DNA of 64,000 nt from Saturnia japonica (lineage: Eukaryota > Arthropoda > Insecta > Lepidoptera > Saturniidae): positions 927,705 through 991,704 of the forward strand of contig CM065334.1 in assembly GCA_033032175.1 (NCBI GenBank), in the 5' to 3' direction. Each line of letters opens with the position of its first letter. Position 1 is the first letter of the stretch. This document shows, one piece after another, positions 1-10,228 of this stretch. Under the pieces are notes generated by a model. That model saw only the letters and a program-made list of their open reading frames with translations, did no database searches and was not told where the DNA came from. Made by a program: the position numbers and the translations under genes.

Positions 1-1178
1 AGTTTTAGTCACGATGGAACAGTACTCGGGGACGCATCGCGCATTTTGCGTACGAGCGTATTATCGTAATGGTGATTCAATAGTGACTGCTCAACGTCTC
101 TATCGTGCGGAATATCGTACACGCCACGCGCCAAGTGACGATAGCATTAGGAAATGGATCAGGATGTTCAAGAATACAGGTGCGACAGTTAAAATTCAAA
201 ACTCTGGTCGTCCTCGTTCAGTTCGCGATGAAGAAACAATTGAAGAAGTTGAGGCGTCGGTTCGTCAAAATCCGTCTTTATCCATCCGAAAGCGAAGGCA
301 AGCGTTGAACATCAAAAAATCGTCTTTACATTCGATTTTAAAGAAAGACTTACATCTAAAAGCCTATAAAATTCAATTGGTTCAAGAATTGAAGGATACG
401 GACTATGCTAATCGACTGAATTTTGCGAACGAAATGCTGCAGCGATTTAACAACTTTAACAACATACTGTTCAGTGACGAAGCAAATTTTCACCTGAATG
501 GTCATGTTAATAAGCAGAATTGTCGGTACTGGGCAGTGGAGAATCCGAGACGAAAGCATGAACGACCCCTGCATAGCCCAAAGGTCGTTGTTTGGGCCGC
601 TATGTCTGCTAAAGGCATAATTGGTCCTTATTTTCATGAAGATCAACGAGGCCGAGCAATTAATGTGAATAGTGACCGTTATTGCGATATGTTGCGAAAT
701 TTTTTGGTCCCAGAGTTGCAGGAGTTTGCAGGTTTCAACTCAAGAACGTGGTTCCAGCAAGATGGGGCCACTTGCCATACCTCAAATGACTCAATGGAAG
801 TTGTTAACGAATTATTCCCTAATAAAGTCATTTCGCGAAGGGGTAACATCAACTGGCCTCCCAGAAGCTCCGACCTTAGCCCGCTTGACTATTTTGCATG
901 GGGATACCTTAAAAGTAAGGTTTATCAAAAGAATCCGACGAAATGGTCAGAAATGGCAGCAATATCGATAGCTATGTGTCAACGTGTTATCGCCAATCTT
1001 TGTTTCCGTTTAGAAGAGTGCCAGCAACGTAACGGTCATCATTTGGATAACATCATCTTTTCCAAATAATTCTCCAATTCATATGCTAATAATAAACAAT
1101 AAACTTTTTTATTGCATACAAATAATTTTTGTTTCATTGAACTTACAAATACCCGATACCCTTTCTGGACACCTTGTA
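1..1178 (+). mobile_element. DD41D Tc1/mariner-superfamily transposon, left end off-window
   Basis: The element contains the transposase gene at 14-1069. Its right end is probably the sequence finishing at the TA dinucleotide 1177-1178; read inward on the minus strand it begins tacaaggtgtccagaaag. The left terminal repeat lies before the window, so the inverted repeat cannot be matched. The flank from 1177 on (tattagtaactgatatta) has an unoccupied relative near 39716 (tattagtaacagatatta), which supports the right boundary. Confidence 0.75.
14..1069 (+). CDS. DD41D mariner-type transposase
   Basis: A 351-codon frame with no internal stop encodes a cut-and-paste transposase. An N-terminal helix-turn-helix region (about residues 1-110) should bind the element ends. 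The catalytic triad is visible as D155 in ILFSDEANF, D250 in WFQQDGATCH and D292 in DLSPLDYF. There are 41 residues between the second and third aspartates, which places it in the DD41D (rosa-like) group rather than DD34D mariners or DD34E Tc1. The end GHHLDNIIF is usual for the family. The stretch after KVYQKNP (about residues 308-330) looks shorter than in relatives I know, so a small in-frame deletion may have inactivated it. The ATG at 14 fits the family start. Confidence 0.85.
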   Translation: MEQYSGTHRAFCVRAYYRNGDSIVTAQRLYRAEYRTRHAPSDDSIRKWIRMFKNTGATVKIQNSGRPRSVRDEETIEEVEASVRQNPSLSIRKRRQALNIKKSSLHSILKKDLHLKAYKIQLVQELKDTDYANRLNFANEMLQRFNNFNNILFSDEANFHLNGHVNKQNCRYWAVENPRRKHERPLHSPKVVVWAAMSAKGIIGPYFHEDQRGRAINVNSDRYCDMLRNFLVPELQEFAGFNSRTWFQQDGATCHTSNDSMEVVNELFPNKVISRRGNINWPPRSSDLSPLDYFAWGYLKSKVYQKNPTKWSEMAAISIAMCQRVIANLCFRLEECQQRNGHHLDNIIFSK

Positions 1179-1329
1179 TTAGTAACTGATATTATAGATA
1201 CATTTTATCTTTCTACACTCCTTCTCCATAAAAACTTTAACCATGACAAATCTCACAGTCTTCCGTGCATGCAATACGCTTGAAAAGAACACATAGATAA
1301 TTGAATAAAGTTTACTAGAAATGACAGAC

Positions 1330-1560
1330 TTGACAAACAAGAGATAAATCTCTTTGAATATTTCTCTATACTCGGGGCAGTCCGACCGGTGGAATGCCTC
1401 CATCCTACAGAAGATCACAGCCAAATAACCTTGTGTTGTGTTCCTGTGATGTGTAGGGTTTCCAGAGTTCATTATGGTACCTATGGTAATACAAGCGTCC
1501 ATAAGTTTCGGTAGCCGCTTACAATCAGGCGGGCCGTGCGCTTGTTTGCCGTCTTAATTA
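1330..1560 (-). repeat. Lepidopteran dispersed repeat copy
   Basis: Read on the minus strand, the stretch has the familiar sequence of a moth/butterfly interspersed repeat: a GC-rich head (acggcaaacaagcgcacggc, then a 'gtaagcggctaccg' core) and a tail with 'ggaacacaacac' and 'gctgtgatcttctgtag'. A 107-codon open frame across it (1179-1502) is a by-product of the repeat. A related head occurs at about 60108-60165. Confidence 0.65.
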
Positions 1561-2067
1561 TATTTAAAAAAAAAAAACAAATCGCACCAAATAAATGACA
1601 ATAATAATAGTAAATTAACGAAAAAACTTACAATACAAAAACACAGTACAGACGCTATGCTCGCCATTATAAATTTCAATATAAAGTAACCGATTGCAGG
1701 ATGTAACCAATTATTCTTTTCCGAATGAAAATTCCTTATATACCGTTTAAAACAAGCATATATTTCCTTATATACCGTTTAAACATATATATCTTTTATA
1801 AAAATTTATGAGTCTCTTAATGTAAAATAATGCATTTCCTTTCTATACATATAAGAAAATTGTAATTTTCCGTGTGTATACATTGCATATACAGTCATTA
1901 TGGATAGTTTTGAAACAAGTTCTGACTGTGAACAAATATAGATAAAAGATATTTAACGCAGGACATAATAATTATCGTCACGTAATTTTATTGTTACTCG
2001 TCAAGCAATCCTGTTGTTACCTGTCAATTATTACATGTCGTGTAAAAAACTTCATCAAAATCGGTTA
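1561..2067. other. AT-rich stretch, no gene seen
   Basis: There is an A-run at 1565-1577 and a short direct repeat (ccttatataccgtttaaa at about 1733 and 1767). I see no coding signal or recognisable element. Confidence 0.5.
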
Positions 2068-2329
2068 AGAAAATAAAACTCCATACACATCACTAATCCT
2101 TCGAGCTGTTTCTGCAACGCTGATGCTACTGTGGAACTCATACTTCCATTTTGTGAAAAGAACAGTGTCAAAGTAAAATCAAATAGTGCGAAAAACAAAT
2201 GAATCAATGAATTGGAAACACAAATAAATACACAAGCCTAAATTTGAAATAAATTTGTATTTGGAATTTCTAAGCAAAGAGCACATTTTTGAGATCAAAC
2301 TGGCGCCAATTTCATATGTAAGGACCTAA
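2068..2329 (-). mobile_element. 5' end of a mariner-like element (fragment)
   Basis: On the minus strand the segment opens with a terminal-repeat-like sequence starting ttaggtccttacatatgaaa at 2329, next to a TA at 2330-2331. After about 170 bp of leader it reads YEFHSSISVAETARRISDVYG. That resembles the N-terminal DNA-binding start of mariner transposases (YEF...AAETARNINDVFG). It then breaks off at about 2068. The terminal sequence matches that of the 3' scrap at 7946-8078, so both come from one family. Confidence 0.6.
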
Positions 2330-2331
2330 TA

Positions 2332-2709
2332 TTATTGAAAATTAGCTGGTACCCGCGACTTCGTCTGCGTATTATTGGATATACACAAACTGATCTCGGA
2401 ACACGACAAACCAAAAAAATCGCCGTTTTAGCGTGATTGAGTAACAAACATCCAAACATGCACACTTTCACATTTATTATAATAATAATATATATTAGTA
2501 GGATTCTTATAGCCTATATATTGTGATCAATGACATAAAATTTTCGTTTCAAAATTTTTTTTTATTTTTTATTTAATCTTTTCGTAATTGTTCTGTTTAC
2601 ATGCTGAATATATAAAATAAATTAAAATAACATAAATAAATACGTATCATACTGATATTGATAATGCTTCACACGATAATATTGTATATTCTAAATTATT
2701 AATATGTAT
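2332..2709. repeat. Dispersed-repeat debris
   Basis: The stretch starts with the motif agctggtacccgcgacttcg, the edge of a very common repeat in this window (edges also near 16100, 33130, 41905, 46333, 48820 and 49796). It contains cggaacacgacaaaccaaaa, which recurs inverted at about 17595 and 34630. The rest (2480-2709) is AT-rich with no gene seen; part of it is probably the 3' untranslated end of the minus-strand LINE that follows. Confidence 0.4.
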
Positions 2710-3717
2710 TTATAAATATTGGATCCCATCCAAATCACCGCCAGAAGGAAAAGTACCAAGAAGGCTGGCCACATTACCTCGTTGTATAGCAATGCTTATT
2801 CGTTGACCGATGTATTAGCCAGCCCCTGGTCTCGAGATTTGTAAACCAGTCGACTTGCGAGTTCTTTAAAGAGGCTGCGTGCAATTGCTCCCCATGGACC
2901 TAGGGTTTCGACTCCAAAGGGCACAAATATATAGCCCCTAACAAGGGCTGCATACTTGCGCTGTTTGAGGTCCTCTGCTGAGGCAGCTGCTGCGCCAACC
3001 TTTGAACAAGTAGCTGGAAGATGAGACGGTGCCAAAGTATCTACGCGCGTGACATCCCATAGTAAGGGCCGGCCCATCTTCCAAGGCATGAACGTCATAC
3101 CGTCGGGTCTTTTACCGTCGCCACGCACTAAACCGACTGGTTTCATGTTGCTGGCACGTTGACACTGGTAAAAGCCCGACGTAAAACGTCATTGAGGTTA
3201 GCGTGGCGCGATATACGACCTGCACTCTTAGATGATGGTCTAGGAAATCGACTATGTCACCACAGTGGCAGCGATGTGGAGACACCCAAGGTACTCCTAA
3301 ATGCAAGCAAACGGACAGTCTGAAGGAGGTGTTGTCAAGTTTTTTTCCAATATTAGGGGACGGTAATGCTCTTAACCATAGACCAGACTCCCATTCCTGA
3401 GTGGCAAGAAAACGAGCACGCTCTGCAACACTAATTGACGTATAAATCAGGTTATTCCGTTATAATTTACAAAGCGGCTCATCCCACTGTCTCTGGAAGT
3501 ACCAAACCATAGGACAGGTTTCGGCTGTATCTGGACAAATTAAATTCCAAGCATTTCTGGCATCGGTTAGGCATGAAACCTCAGTTATATCGAACTTAGA
3601 TAGAATTTCTGTAACTAGACACAGTCCCATACGCCGATAGCAGGAAAGCCGGTAAGTTAACACAAGAAATTTTACGTATACCCAACCCACCGAAACGAAT
3701 AGGTAGTGAAGCCTTCA

Positions 3718-4515
3718 TTTTTTTTTTTTTTTTTTTATGGGGAAATCCTACATGGATCCGCCTCCCGAGCTGCAGCTCGAGGGGTATGTCAAAACTATAC
3801 TAAAACCCCACGGTGTTCTTCTCGCACCTATGTGAAAGCCGAGCAGGAACTGCTGTAGCTAAAACTTCTACTCAACCGCAGGTGTCAGCCCCTCATGAGG
3901 GGCCTCTTCTTGCGGTCTGAGGGGTCGGATAATTTGACACCCTCTGACGAACCGTCGAGGGTGGCATCGAACACTGATGCGCCTCACCTCGGGCTTGTGC
4001 ATTGACTGCAAGGGCGAAGGACGTGCCCGCGTCCAACGCCCGCAGGCCTTATTTACGGCGGCTGTAGGTCATCCCTGACTCGTCGCCGCCGTACGGTTCG
4101 TCGACCGCGGGAGGGGAGCTGTGATGCCTGCTCCCTCTCCCTCTCCGCCGCCTCCTTCGCGAGCATAACTTCCTCGCAATATGAGACGACGGAGTTCCAC
4201 CCGTTCTCGCTCTCGGCCATGGACTTCACAACGGCCGAGAGCGAGAGATCGGAGCCAATCTCCGCGACGAGCTCGCAGCGTGGCGTTTCCCAGGCGGGAC
4301 ATTCTTCGAAAGTGTGCTGTGCGGTGTCCCTCGCACAGCCACAATGGTGGCACCCTGCTGTCGGTTCCCGGCCTATACGACACAGGTAGCTCCCGAAACA
4401 GCCGTGTCCCGAGAGCACCTGTGTCAGCCGGAATGTCAGGGTGCCGTGCCGCCTGGTTAGCCATTCGGCCAATACGGGCCGAACGGCTTCCACTGTTGCC
4501 ACTCCCGAGCTCGAG
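3718..4515 (-). mobile_element. 5'-truncated R1-clade LINE nested inside the older LINE
   Basis: A poly(A) tail (19 T on the plus strand, 3718-3736) closes a 3' untranslated region of about 330 bp and the C-terminal end of ORF2. The element interrupts the older LINE exactly between codons: SQA before it and SLPIR after it. AGGCT is present at both junctions as a likely 5-bp target duplication. Base composition is much richer in GC than the host LINE. Confidence 0.75.
4053..4515 (-). pseudogene. R1-clade LINE ORF2 C-terminal end
   Basis: About 150 codons remain of an R1-type ORF2 (an endonuclease/RT protein when complete). Visible are LTFRLTQVLSGHGCFGSYL, a Cys/His knuckle CHHCGCARDTAQHTFEECP of the type found at the C-terminus of R1 clade proteins, the segment SENGWNSVVSYCEEVM and a charged tail ending RDDLQPP. 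The frame is intact up to the stop, so this insertion is younger than the LINE it sits in. The N-terminal side is lost through 5' truncation, as is normal for LINE copies. Confidence 0.75.
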
Positions 4516-5032
4516 CCTGTGACCAAGTCCGATAGTCTAAATTAATATTTAGAACAGACGCTAAAATGTCAAATCTTTTCAAAGTATCTGGGAATTTCCA
4601 AAAGACAATATTTAATAATAAAGTATGCAATTTGTGAGTCAACTGCTAAAAGACGATCGGACATGTCGATAAATTTATAAATCGTGTTTTCGATAAAGGG
4701 GTTTGATGGATTGGTCTAAGACTGGAGCACCAAGAATTTTGATTTTGATTCCTTGATTCCTGGAGCAATAGAAATAAATTTATTAATAATGCTTTTAACA
4801 TCCAAAGAAATAGAGAATATAAAAATTTAATTCTAAACCAATTTCCTTAAATTTTGCTATCAAAAAATTTAAGTCATTGTAAACAGAGTCAATATTACCA
4901 CCCAAATTACCACAGATTAAATTTAGAATCTAGACTTTTTATTATAGGGTGAATCGCGAGACTAAACATTGCAGGTCCTAGAGGGTCACCCTGTTGGCAG
5001 CCCACACTGGAATATATTAAATTTTGTTCATA

Positions 5033-5170
5033 TATGTTTAGCTTCTAAGGAACACCCACAATAAGCATTTTTATCTTTAAAATAGACGGGAGCTGGGAAC
5101 AAGATTTGCAAGTGTGCCCAATTGATGGTATTCCGTAGTCCACGTGAGCGAAACCGCGGGGACAACTAGT
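5033..5170 (+). repeat. Repeat 1, 3' part only
   Basis: The sequence matches the last 135 bp of the full-length repeat 1 at 15588-16120 (cttctaaggaacacccacaa to the cacgtgagcgaaaccgcggg edge). Confidence 0.7.
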
Positions 5171-5639
5171 AGAGAATAATTTTAAAAACCTCTATCGCGG
5201 TTATCAGCTAGTGATTAATTAATTAATTTAAAAAGTGTTTTATCTTAAATGGATCAATTAATTGTTAAGAGACTTCCGTTAATTAACTAAGTTATCAATG
5301 AGTTACTTGTTTTTTGAAGGTATAGAACATTGCCCTTTGTAATTGTAGAATATTCTCGAACACTATTTTCGAATACATCGTATAATCTAACTTTTCAAAA
5401 ATCGAGCAAGTGCGTGTGAGGCCACACGCAGTGTAGGGTTCTTCTGTAGTTGCCCCTCACAACATCATTTAATAGAGAAAGTTGGTCGACTATTATTTAG
5501 TAACTTGTAGAACCTACTTTGCTTTGACAGTTTTCTTTTTAACTTCGCTATAATATACTACTACCGTAAAAAAAATTATATATCCAAAAACTATGAAATT
5601 AAGCGACAGAATAAGTAATAATGTGGTAGAAGGTATAAT
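5171..5639. other. No gene seen
   Basis: AT-rich sequence with a short ttaattaattaattt run at about 5215. No feature could be supported. Confidence 0.5.
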
Positions 5640-5858
5640 CAGACTGATTCAGAAAGGGATGCTTGGGGCATGTTGAGAGGATGAATGAAAGAAGAATGAC
5701 TAAACAAATTTATAAGGCGAGTGTAAAAGGGAGGGTTCGAAGAGAAAGGCTTCGGCGAACATTCCTCGATCAAATCGAGGTAAATCGAGCGTGTTTGAAT
5801 AAATTGATGAATGTTGAAGAGGTGAAAGATATAACTCGAGTAATAAGACAAAAGACTT
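5640..5858 (+). pseudogene. LINE ORF C-terminal scrap
   Basis: The frame reads MGHVERMNERRMTKQIYKAS, then RERLRRTFLDQIE and NKLMNVEEVKD. This is the pattern at the C-terminal end of many insect LINE polymerases (GHVERM..., GRPRRT, DQI, MNVEEA). Residues expected between DQIE and NRAC are deleted. It is an isolated fragment with no RT domain. Confidence 0.6.
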
Positions 5859-6455
5859 AGAGGTGTTATATTTGATTCCAAATTACTTTTTAATCATCAT
5901 ATTGATGCTATTGTCTTGTGGAAAGCTCTAGGATTGGTCTTACGTTTATCATCTGGATTTAAATGAATTAAAACTTAAAAGAATTTGGATTGTTCTCTTG
6001 TTTATTATTACCTTGAATACGCCTCTTAAGTATTGAACCCGAATTACAATACTTACGTTAATCGTATAGAACGGATACAAAAAAGGTTTCTTAGATTAAT
6101 ACAGTACAAAAATAAACGCCATCATTGTATCACAGTATTTATCATGGGGAGTTTTTCGAGGAATTGTTTGGATTGATCCCGGCTGCTTAATTTCACCATC
6201 GGACATCGCGTCAGAATCGTAAATTCCATCCACATCACCTCGATGTCCAGCATTCCACAACAGTGCGTTTCTTTAGGCACTGTCACTCGCATCAACCTCG
6301 TACAGTCACTCTGTGGATCAAGCTGGCGCCTGAGGTCTTTTCGAGCCGTTATGACCTGGTGACCTTCAAGAAGAGAGCTTATTCTTCCCTAAAAGGCCGG
6401 CAACGCATCTGCGAGCCCTCTGGTTACGTAGCTGTTATAAATCACTGACGATTTG
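5859..6455 (+). pseudogene. Jockey-like LINE RT C-terminal fragment
   Basis: The first part reads like GVIFDSKLLFNHHIDAIV, KALGLVLRLSSGF and NRIERIQKRFLRLIQYK-type segments after allowing frameshifts. The second part (6263-6448) reads VTLWIKLAPEVFSSRYDLVT followed by FKKRAYSSLKGRQR. These are the usual final blocks of jockey-type reverse transcriptase ORFs in Lepidoptera. The copy is 5'-truncated and shifted in several places. Confidence 0.6.
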
Positions 6456-6639
6456 GCAGACTGCGCAGAACTGGTAAGTAATATTAACCTGAGAGTGCCT
6501 ACTGTCTAAACAAGAAACAAATCTCCTTTACACATGCCGTTGGTGAAATCATATTATAGAAAGAACTCTTTTTTAGCTCAGAGTTAGTCATCAAATTAAT
6601 ATCAATATCTGTGTCATCGAGCTGTGCTCGGTGTCATCA

Positions 6640-6765
6640 ACAAAAAAAGAAAAAAGAAAAACCCCCTATCTAGTTAAACTTGGAATGTAAAACATTATCT
6701 AAATTTCATCGAAATCGATGGAGCCGTTTCCGAGAAATCAATTACATATATATATATAAGAATTG
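6640..6765 (-). repeat. Dispersed repeat D copy
   Basis: The stretch from cccctatctagttaaacttg through atcgatggagccgtttccga to a (ta) run is the inverse of 41084-41170. It resembles the 3' untranslated end of RTE-type LINEs in Lepidoptera (a phrase of the type 'atcgaaatcggtccagccgttt'). Confidence 0.6.
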
Positions 6766-7640
6766 CGCAGTTAATGTAATAATAAATAATTTCCAAGACC
6801 CTCTTTCAAACAAATTCTCTCAAACTTAAGAAAAATGTAACCAGTCAATTTTTTACCTAATTTCACCAGTCTAATTTAACCAACTAAATTTATTTAACTA
6901 CTTATATTACTGTATATAGGTTTGAAACTTTTAAATAACTTTCTGTATGTACATTATACACAATACGTAAAAGTTATCGTGGTAGTAGATTACTGTTGTC
7001 ATCGCTCTGGTAAATAAATCGTTAAAAATAATTAAGTGCATAGAAAAGACAAAACAGTGCTAAATTATATAAACAGTGCATAATTTCACCTAGTAAACAT
7101 AAACAAAACAGTTTAAATACAGTAAATCTTGTGCAAAAAGTGTAAAGTGTAAACTATTTAAAAATCACCCGTAAATAAGTAATAGAAGAATAAAAGGAAC
7201 AGTGGAAAACACTAATTTTGTGTGTGCACGAATAACAAAACCCGATCGAAAGTATGTAAATTAAATAAATAAAAATAATGATTGCATTATAAATTATTTT
7301 ACAATACATAATCACAACCTCAAACTGAAAATTAAGTTTAAAATAACGACACTAGCAACGTCATCTACTGTGTCTCATCAAACTAAATTCCGAACTGTTT
7401 TGTTTATTAAACCAAGCATGTAATTCTGGCGATACTAGTACCATCTAGCGGATTCGATGTTACGCTAACCAATGAATTCTATACAGATTATATTATATAG
7501 TTCATCACCGCAACCGCTATCTAGCGACATTCGTTGACACCGTTTACTACAACAGGTACTAAAAAATCGATTGACGTACGAAGGTTAATTGATTAACATT
7601 TCGAACGAAACTCAAAGAAATATTTCGTTATCAATTAATA
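6766..7640. other. No gene seen
   Basis: AT-rich intergenic sequence. I see no open frame with protein-like composition and no matching repeat in the window. Confidence 0.5.
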
Positions 7641-8930
7641 TATGGAGGAAATAAAAAAGATGTTGGTAAATATATGCAACAAGATCTAAAGCAGCAAAAA
7701 ACAGACATGTTAGAAATGAACGAGGATATAAAAAACACAGCAACAATATCAACGAAAAGTTTATGGGTCTAGAATTGAGAAACGAACTTCTGGAGAAAAA
7801 GGCGGACGAACAAAACACGAAAATAAATATTGTAGAAAGACATATTAAACGCAAAAACCTAGAGAACAAGAAAAATCCTGTCATGAATTAGAAGACACAA
7901 TAATTACCTTCATAAACACTTATTTCAAAGTCCCATGCAATAATATAAGGTCCTCACATATGATATTGGCGTATTGTACGGGAGTAATATAAAGTCAATT
8001 TTTTTTTGTAAAATATATTTAATTAATCAAAGTATGCACCGTTGTTATCTATGCACTTTTGCCATCTCATTGTTATTGAGGTTCGCCGACGACATCATTT
8101 TGTTCTCGAAGCATCCACAACAATTAAATATAATGATAAATGATCTACATCATGCCAGTATAAAAGGTGGATTGGAAATAAACCTGGACAAAACAAAAGT
8201 TATGATCAACCAACACAAGATACCTATTTTGGTAAATAGCATTCCTCTCGAGTTCGTACAAAATTACGTCTATCTAGGCAAACAGATCTCTTTTAGCGAA
8301 GGAAGAAATATAGAAAAATAGCTATCACTTGGAAGAAGTACTGGGCTCATAAGGAAATATTCAAATCGCAGCTCCCGTTGCTCACTAAAAAATAGTTATG
8401 GATTCAGAAATATTACCATGCCTCACCTACGGTTGTCAAACTTGGACACTCGATCTCAAAACTAGAAATAGAATCCAGACTACACAAAGAAGAATGGAGA
8501 GAAGTTGCCTAGGTATTAAATTAAAAGACAGGATTAGGAATGTGGATATTCGCAAGAAAACAAAGGTAACTGACGCCTTAACATTTTCGCTGCAGAGAAA
8601 ATGGAAGTGAGCAGGTCACGTGGCGAGATATGATGACAATAGATGAACTTTAAGATCTGTGAAATGGACTGGGCCATGTGGTAATAGAGCGAGAGGCCGG
8701 CCTTGTGTTAGATGGGCAGATGAGATAGTGGCGACGGCAGGTAGAAGATGGTTAGATACAGCAACAGACAGAGAAAAGTGGAAGACCTTGAAGGAGGCTT
8801 TTACCCGAAAGGGGTCCACACAAAGTACTCTAATTATATGCTTAATATTTTAAATGTAATAATTTGCATTAGTTTTTAATTAGTCATATTTTTATAGTTT
8901 CTAATTTTCTAATTAGTTTTTAGTCATATT
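7641..8930 (+). pseudogene. Decayed LINE, N-terminal and C-terminal parts, split by a mariner scrap
   Basis: The left part (7641-7945) gives a charged coiled-coil-like start (MEEIKKML..., then LELRNELLEKKADEQNTKIN in another frame) typical of the N-terminus of one insect LINE ORF. After a mariner fragment the RT resumes: RFADDIILFSKHPQQ (catalytic FADD), LEINLDKTKVMINQ, NYVYLGKQISF. The usual thumb/C-terminal blocks follow: LPCLTYGCQTWTLD, TQRRMERSCLGI, RDRIRN-type, RKWK and GHVARY. The end is GRPCVRWADEI, RRWLDTATDREKWK and EAFTRKG. A stop or shift separates most blocks. The 3' end is the aaataaagcttttt at about 8945. The RT fingers are missing. Confidence 0.7.
7946..8078 (-). mobile_element. 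3' end of a mariner-like element (fragment)
   Basis: Read on the minus strand it encodes the mariner C-terminus RWQKCIDNNGAYFD followed by a stop. It then ends in a terminal sequence whose plus-strand form is taaggtcctcacatatgata, the same family as the 5' fragment at 2068-2329. It lies between two parts of a LINE, directly before its FADD motif. Confidence 0.65.
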
Positions 8931-9004
8931 ATTTGTGTGGAATGAAATAAAGCTTTTTAAAATCGATGTGGTGATTTTTTAGAACATATTTCTCTATTTC
9001 TTAT

Positions 9005-9384
9005 AGATTCAGAGTTCCCCCCACTGACCTATTTTGTTTGTTACAGCGTAGGTTTTTAGTGCCTACAATTATGTAGTATATTAATTTGCTATATCTCTTA
9101 TGGTTTACTCAGCATAAGCCATTTAAGCGCCCGATTTGATTCACCATGACAAGTTTTTTTTATTTGTGCGGAACCCTAATTCTTTTGCTAAAATAAAAGT
9201 ATCCTAAGTTACTCTCTATATTATCAGCTATCTATCAGTGAAAGTCCCGTCAAAATCGGTCCAACCGTTTATGAGATTAACCGGAACAAACAAACAGATA
9301 GACAAAAATTTTAAAAATGGGCTTTTTGTTATAGGTATCGTGTAGACTTTCATATGCATTTAGTAAAAACTGTTATTTTGACAT
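9005..9384 (-). repeat. Repeat 1, inverted copy
   Basis: This is the reverse complement of the 5' two thirds of repeat 1. It includes the shared blocks agtgaaagtcccgtcaaaat, ggaacaaacaaacagatag and acattattaattgtatagac. The end carries a 20-bp deletion compared with the copy ending at 40556. Confidence 0.7.
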
Positions 9385-9400
9385 TATTAATTGTATAGAC

Positions 9401-9800
9401 AACCTAAACGTAATTTATAGAGCATACAAATGTCCATACGTGTAAAAATGTATCCTAAATGTACTTTCGGACTATAAAGCTACAATCACACCAAATTTCA
9501 TTAAATTCGGTCCAGTAGTTTTTGAGTGATTGGTGATCAACTATACCGACAGACAGACAAAAAATTCAAAAACAATCGAAATGTTTTTGTCCATGATTCT
9601 AAACCAACCCCAATATTTTTTTTTTTTTTCAATTATATTCAATGGTACAGATTTTCGAGTTTATACTCTTTTACTATAAGTATAGATTCCTGTCGCTTTA
9701 GGCAGTTGTGTTTATTTGCAAATTGAATTCATTGGGTATTATTACATAATCGAATTAAATTCCCTAATATTTCTTAAAAACTTGGCTGGCACCGACTCCA
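9401..9800 (+). repeat. Repeat B
   Basis: A dispersed repeat with blocks accaaatttcattaaattcg, gtccagtagtttttgag, accgacagacagacaaaaaa and gtttatactcttttactata. Relatives lie at 24700-25980 (duplicate, interrupted by a LINE) and 52800-53020 (independent copy). Confidence 0.65.
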
Positions 9801-10171
9801 CAAATAAGAATAATTCTATATTATTATCGTAATAAAATGTGTGGCAGACGAATATTTCGTAGGAATAATCAAATTGAGTTATAAAAAAGATATTTTAAAG
9901 TAAATTAATAAGGTAATTTATTTTATTTTTTAGTGCATTTTTTCAGTGTTTTGGAGTCGGTTTTGTTTTTGTGAAAAAAAGTTTATTGGTAGGTCTTTGT
10001 AATTGCATAATTATTTAAATATTTTTCAAAACATTAAAAAGGCATTATAATTATTTTATTATAAAAGGTAGTACGGTCCGTTGCGTATTTATTTTTAAGA
10101 TTAATGTTGTTTTTCATGTGACAATAAAAAAATTATTGGTTCGTTTCTTTCGTTTTTTCTAATAATGAAAC

Positions 10172-10182
10172 GTATATATAAT
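10172..10182 (+). promoter_or_regulatory. TATA box of peptide gene A
   Basis: gtatatataatg lies 56 bp before the ATG. It is kept at the same distance in gene B (26631) and as cgtatataatg in gene C (39456), so it is the likely core promoter element. I found no clear NF-kB-type site in the 300 bp upstream. Confidence 0.6.
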
Positions 10183-10228
10183 GAGAAATTTGTTAAATTT
10201 GACTCACAATTCTACGAGAGCCGCAAAC

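Larger units (their letters stand above)
2710..5020 (-). pseudogene. Decayed non-LTR retrotransposon (LINE) RT to C-terminal nuclease-like region
   Basis: On the minus strand, from 5020 downward, pieces of one LINE polymerase appear in order. CQQGDPLGPAMFSLAIHPII is an RT palm motif, but the catalytic YxDD block after it is deleted. Next come LNINLDYRTWSQA, then (after a nested insertion) SLPIRFGGLGIRKIS, SCLTDARNAWN, QWDEPLCKL and RLSVCLHLGVPWVSPHRCHCG, then KRPDGMTFMPWKMGRPLLWD and FGVETLGPWG, ending at a stop at 2710-2712. The RPD...WD spacing (15 residues between the two Asp) and the preceding Cys/His cluster recall the restriction-like endonuclease of R2-type LINEs; that assignment is inference. 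Several frameshifts and stops make it inactive, and the 5' part is missing. Confidence 0.75.

Noticed and set aside
1179..1502. 107-codon minus-strand open frame
   Set aside because: It runs through a lepidopteran dispersed repeat (ggaacacaacac and gctgtgatcttctgtag blocks); not a gene.
4181..4522. 113-codon arginine-rich plus frame and a second minus frame at 4069-4464
   Set aside because: Shadows of the GC-rich R1-clade ORF2 end in other frames.
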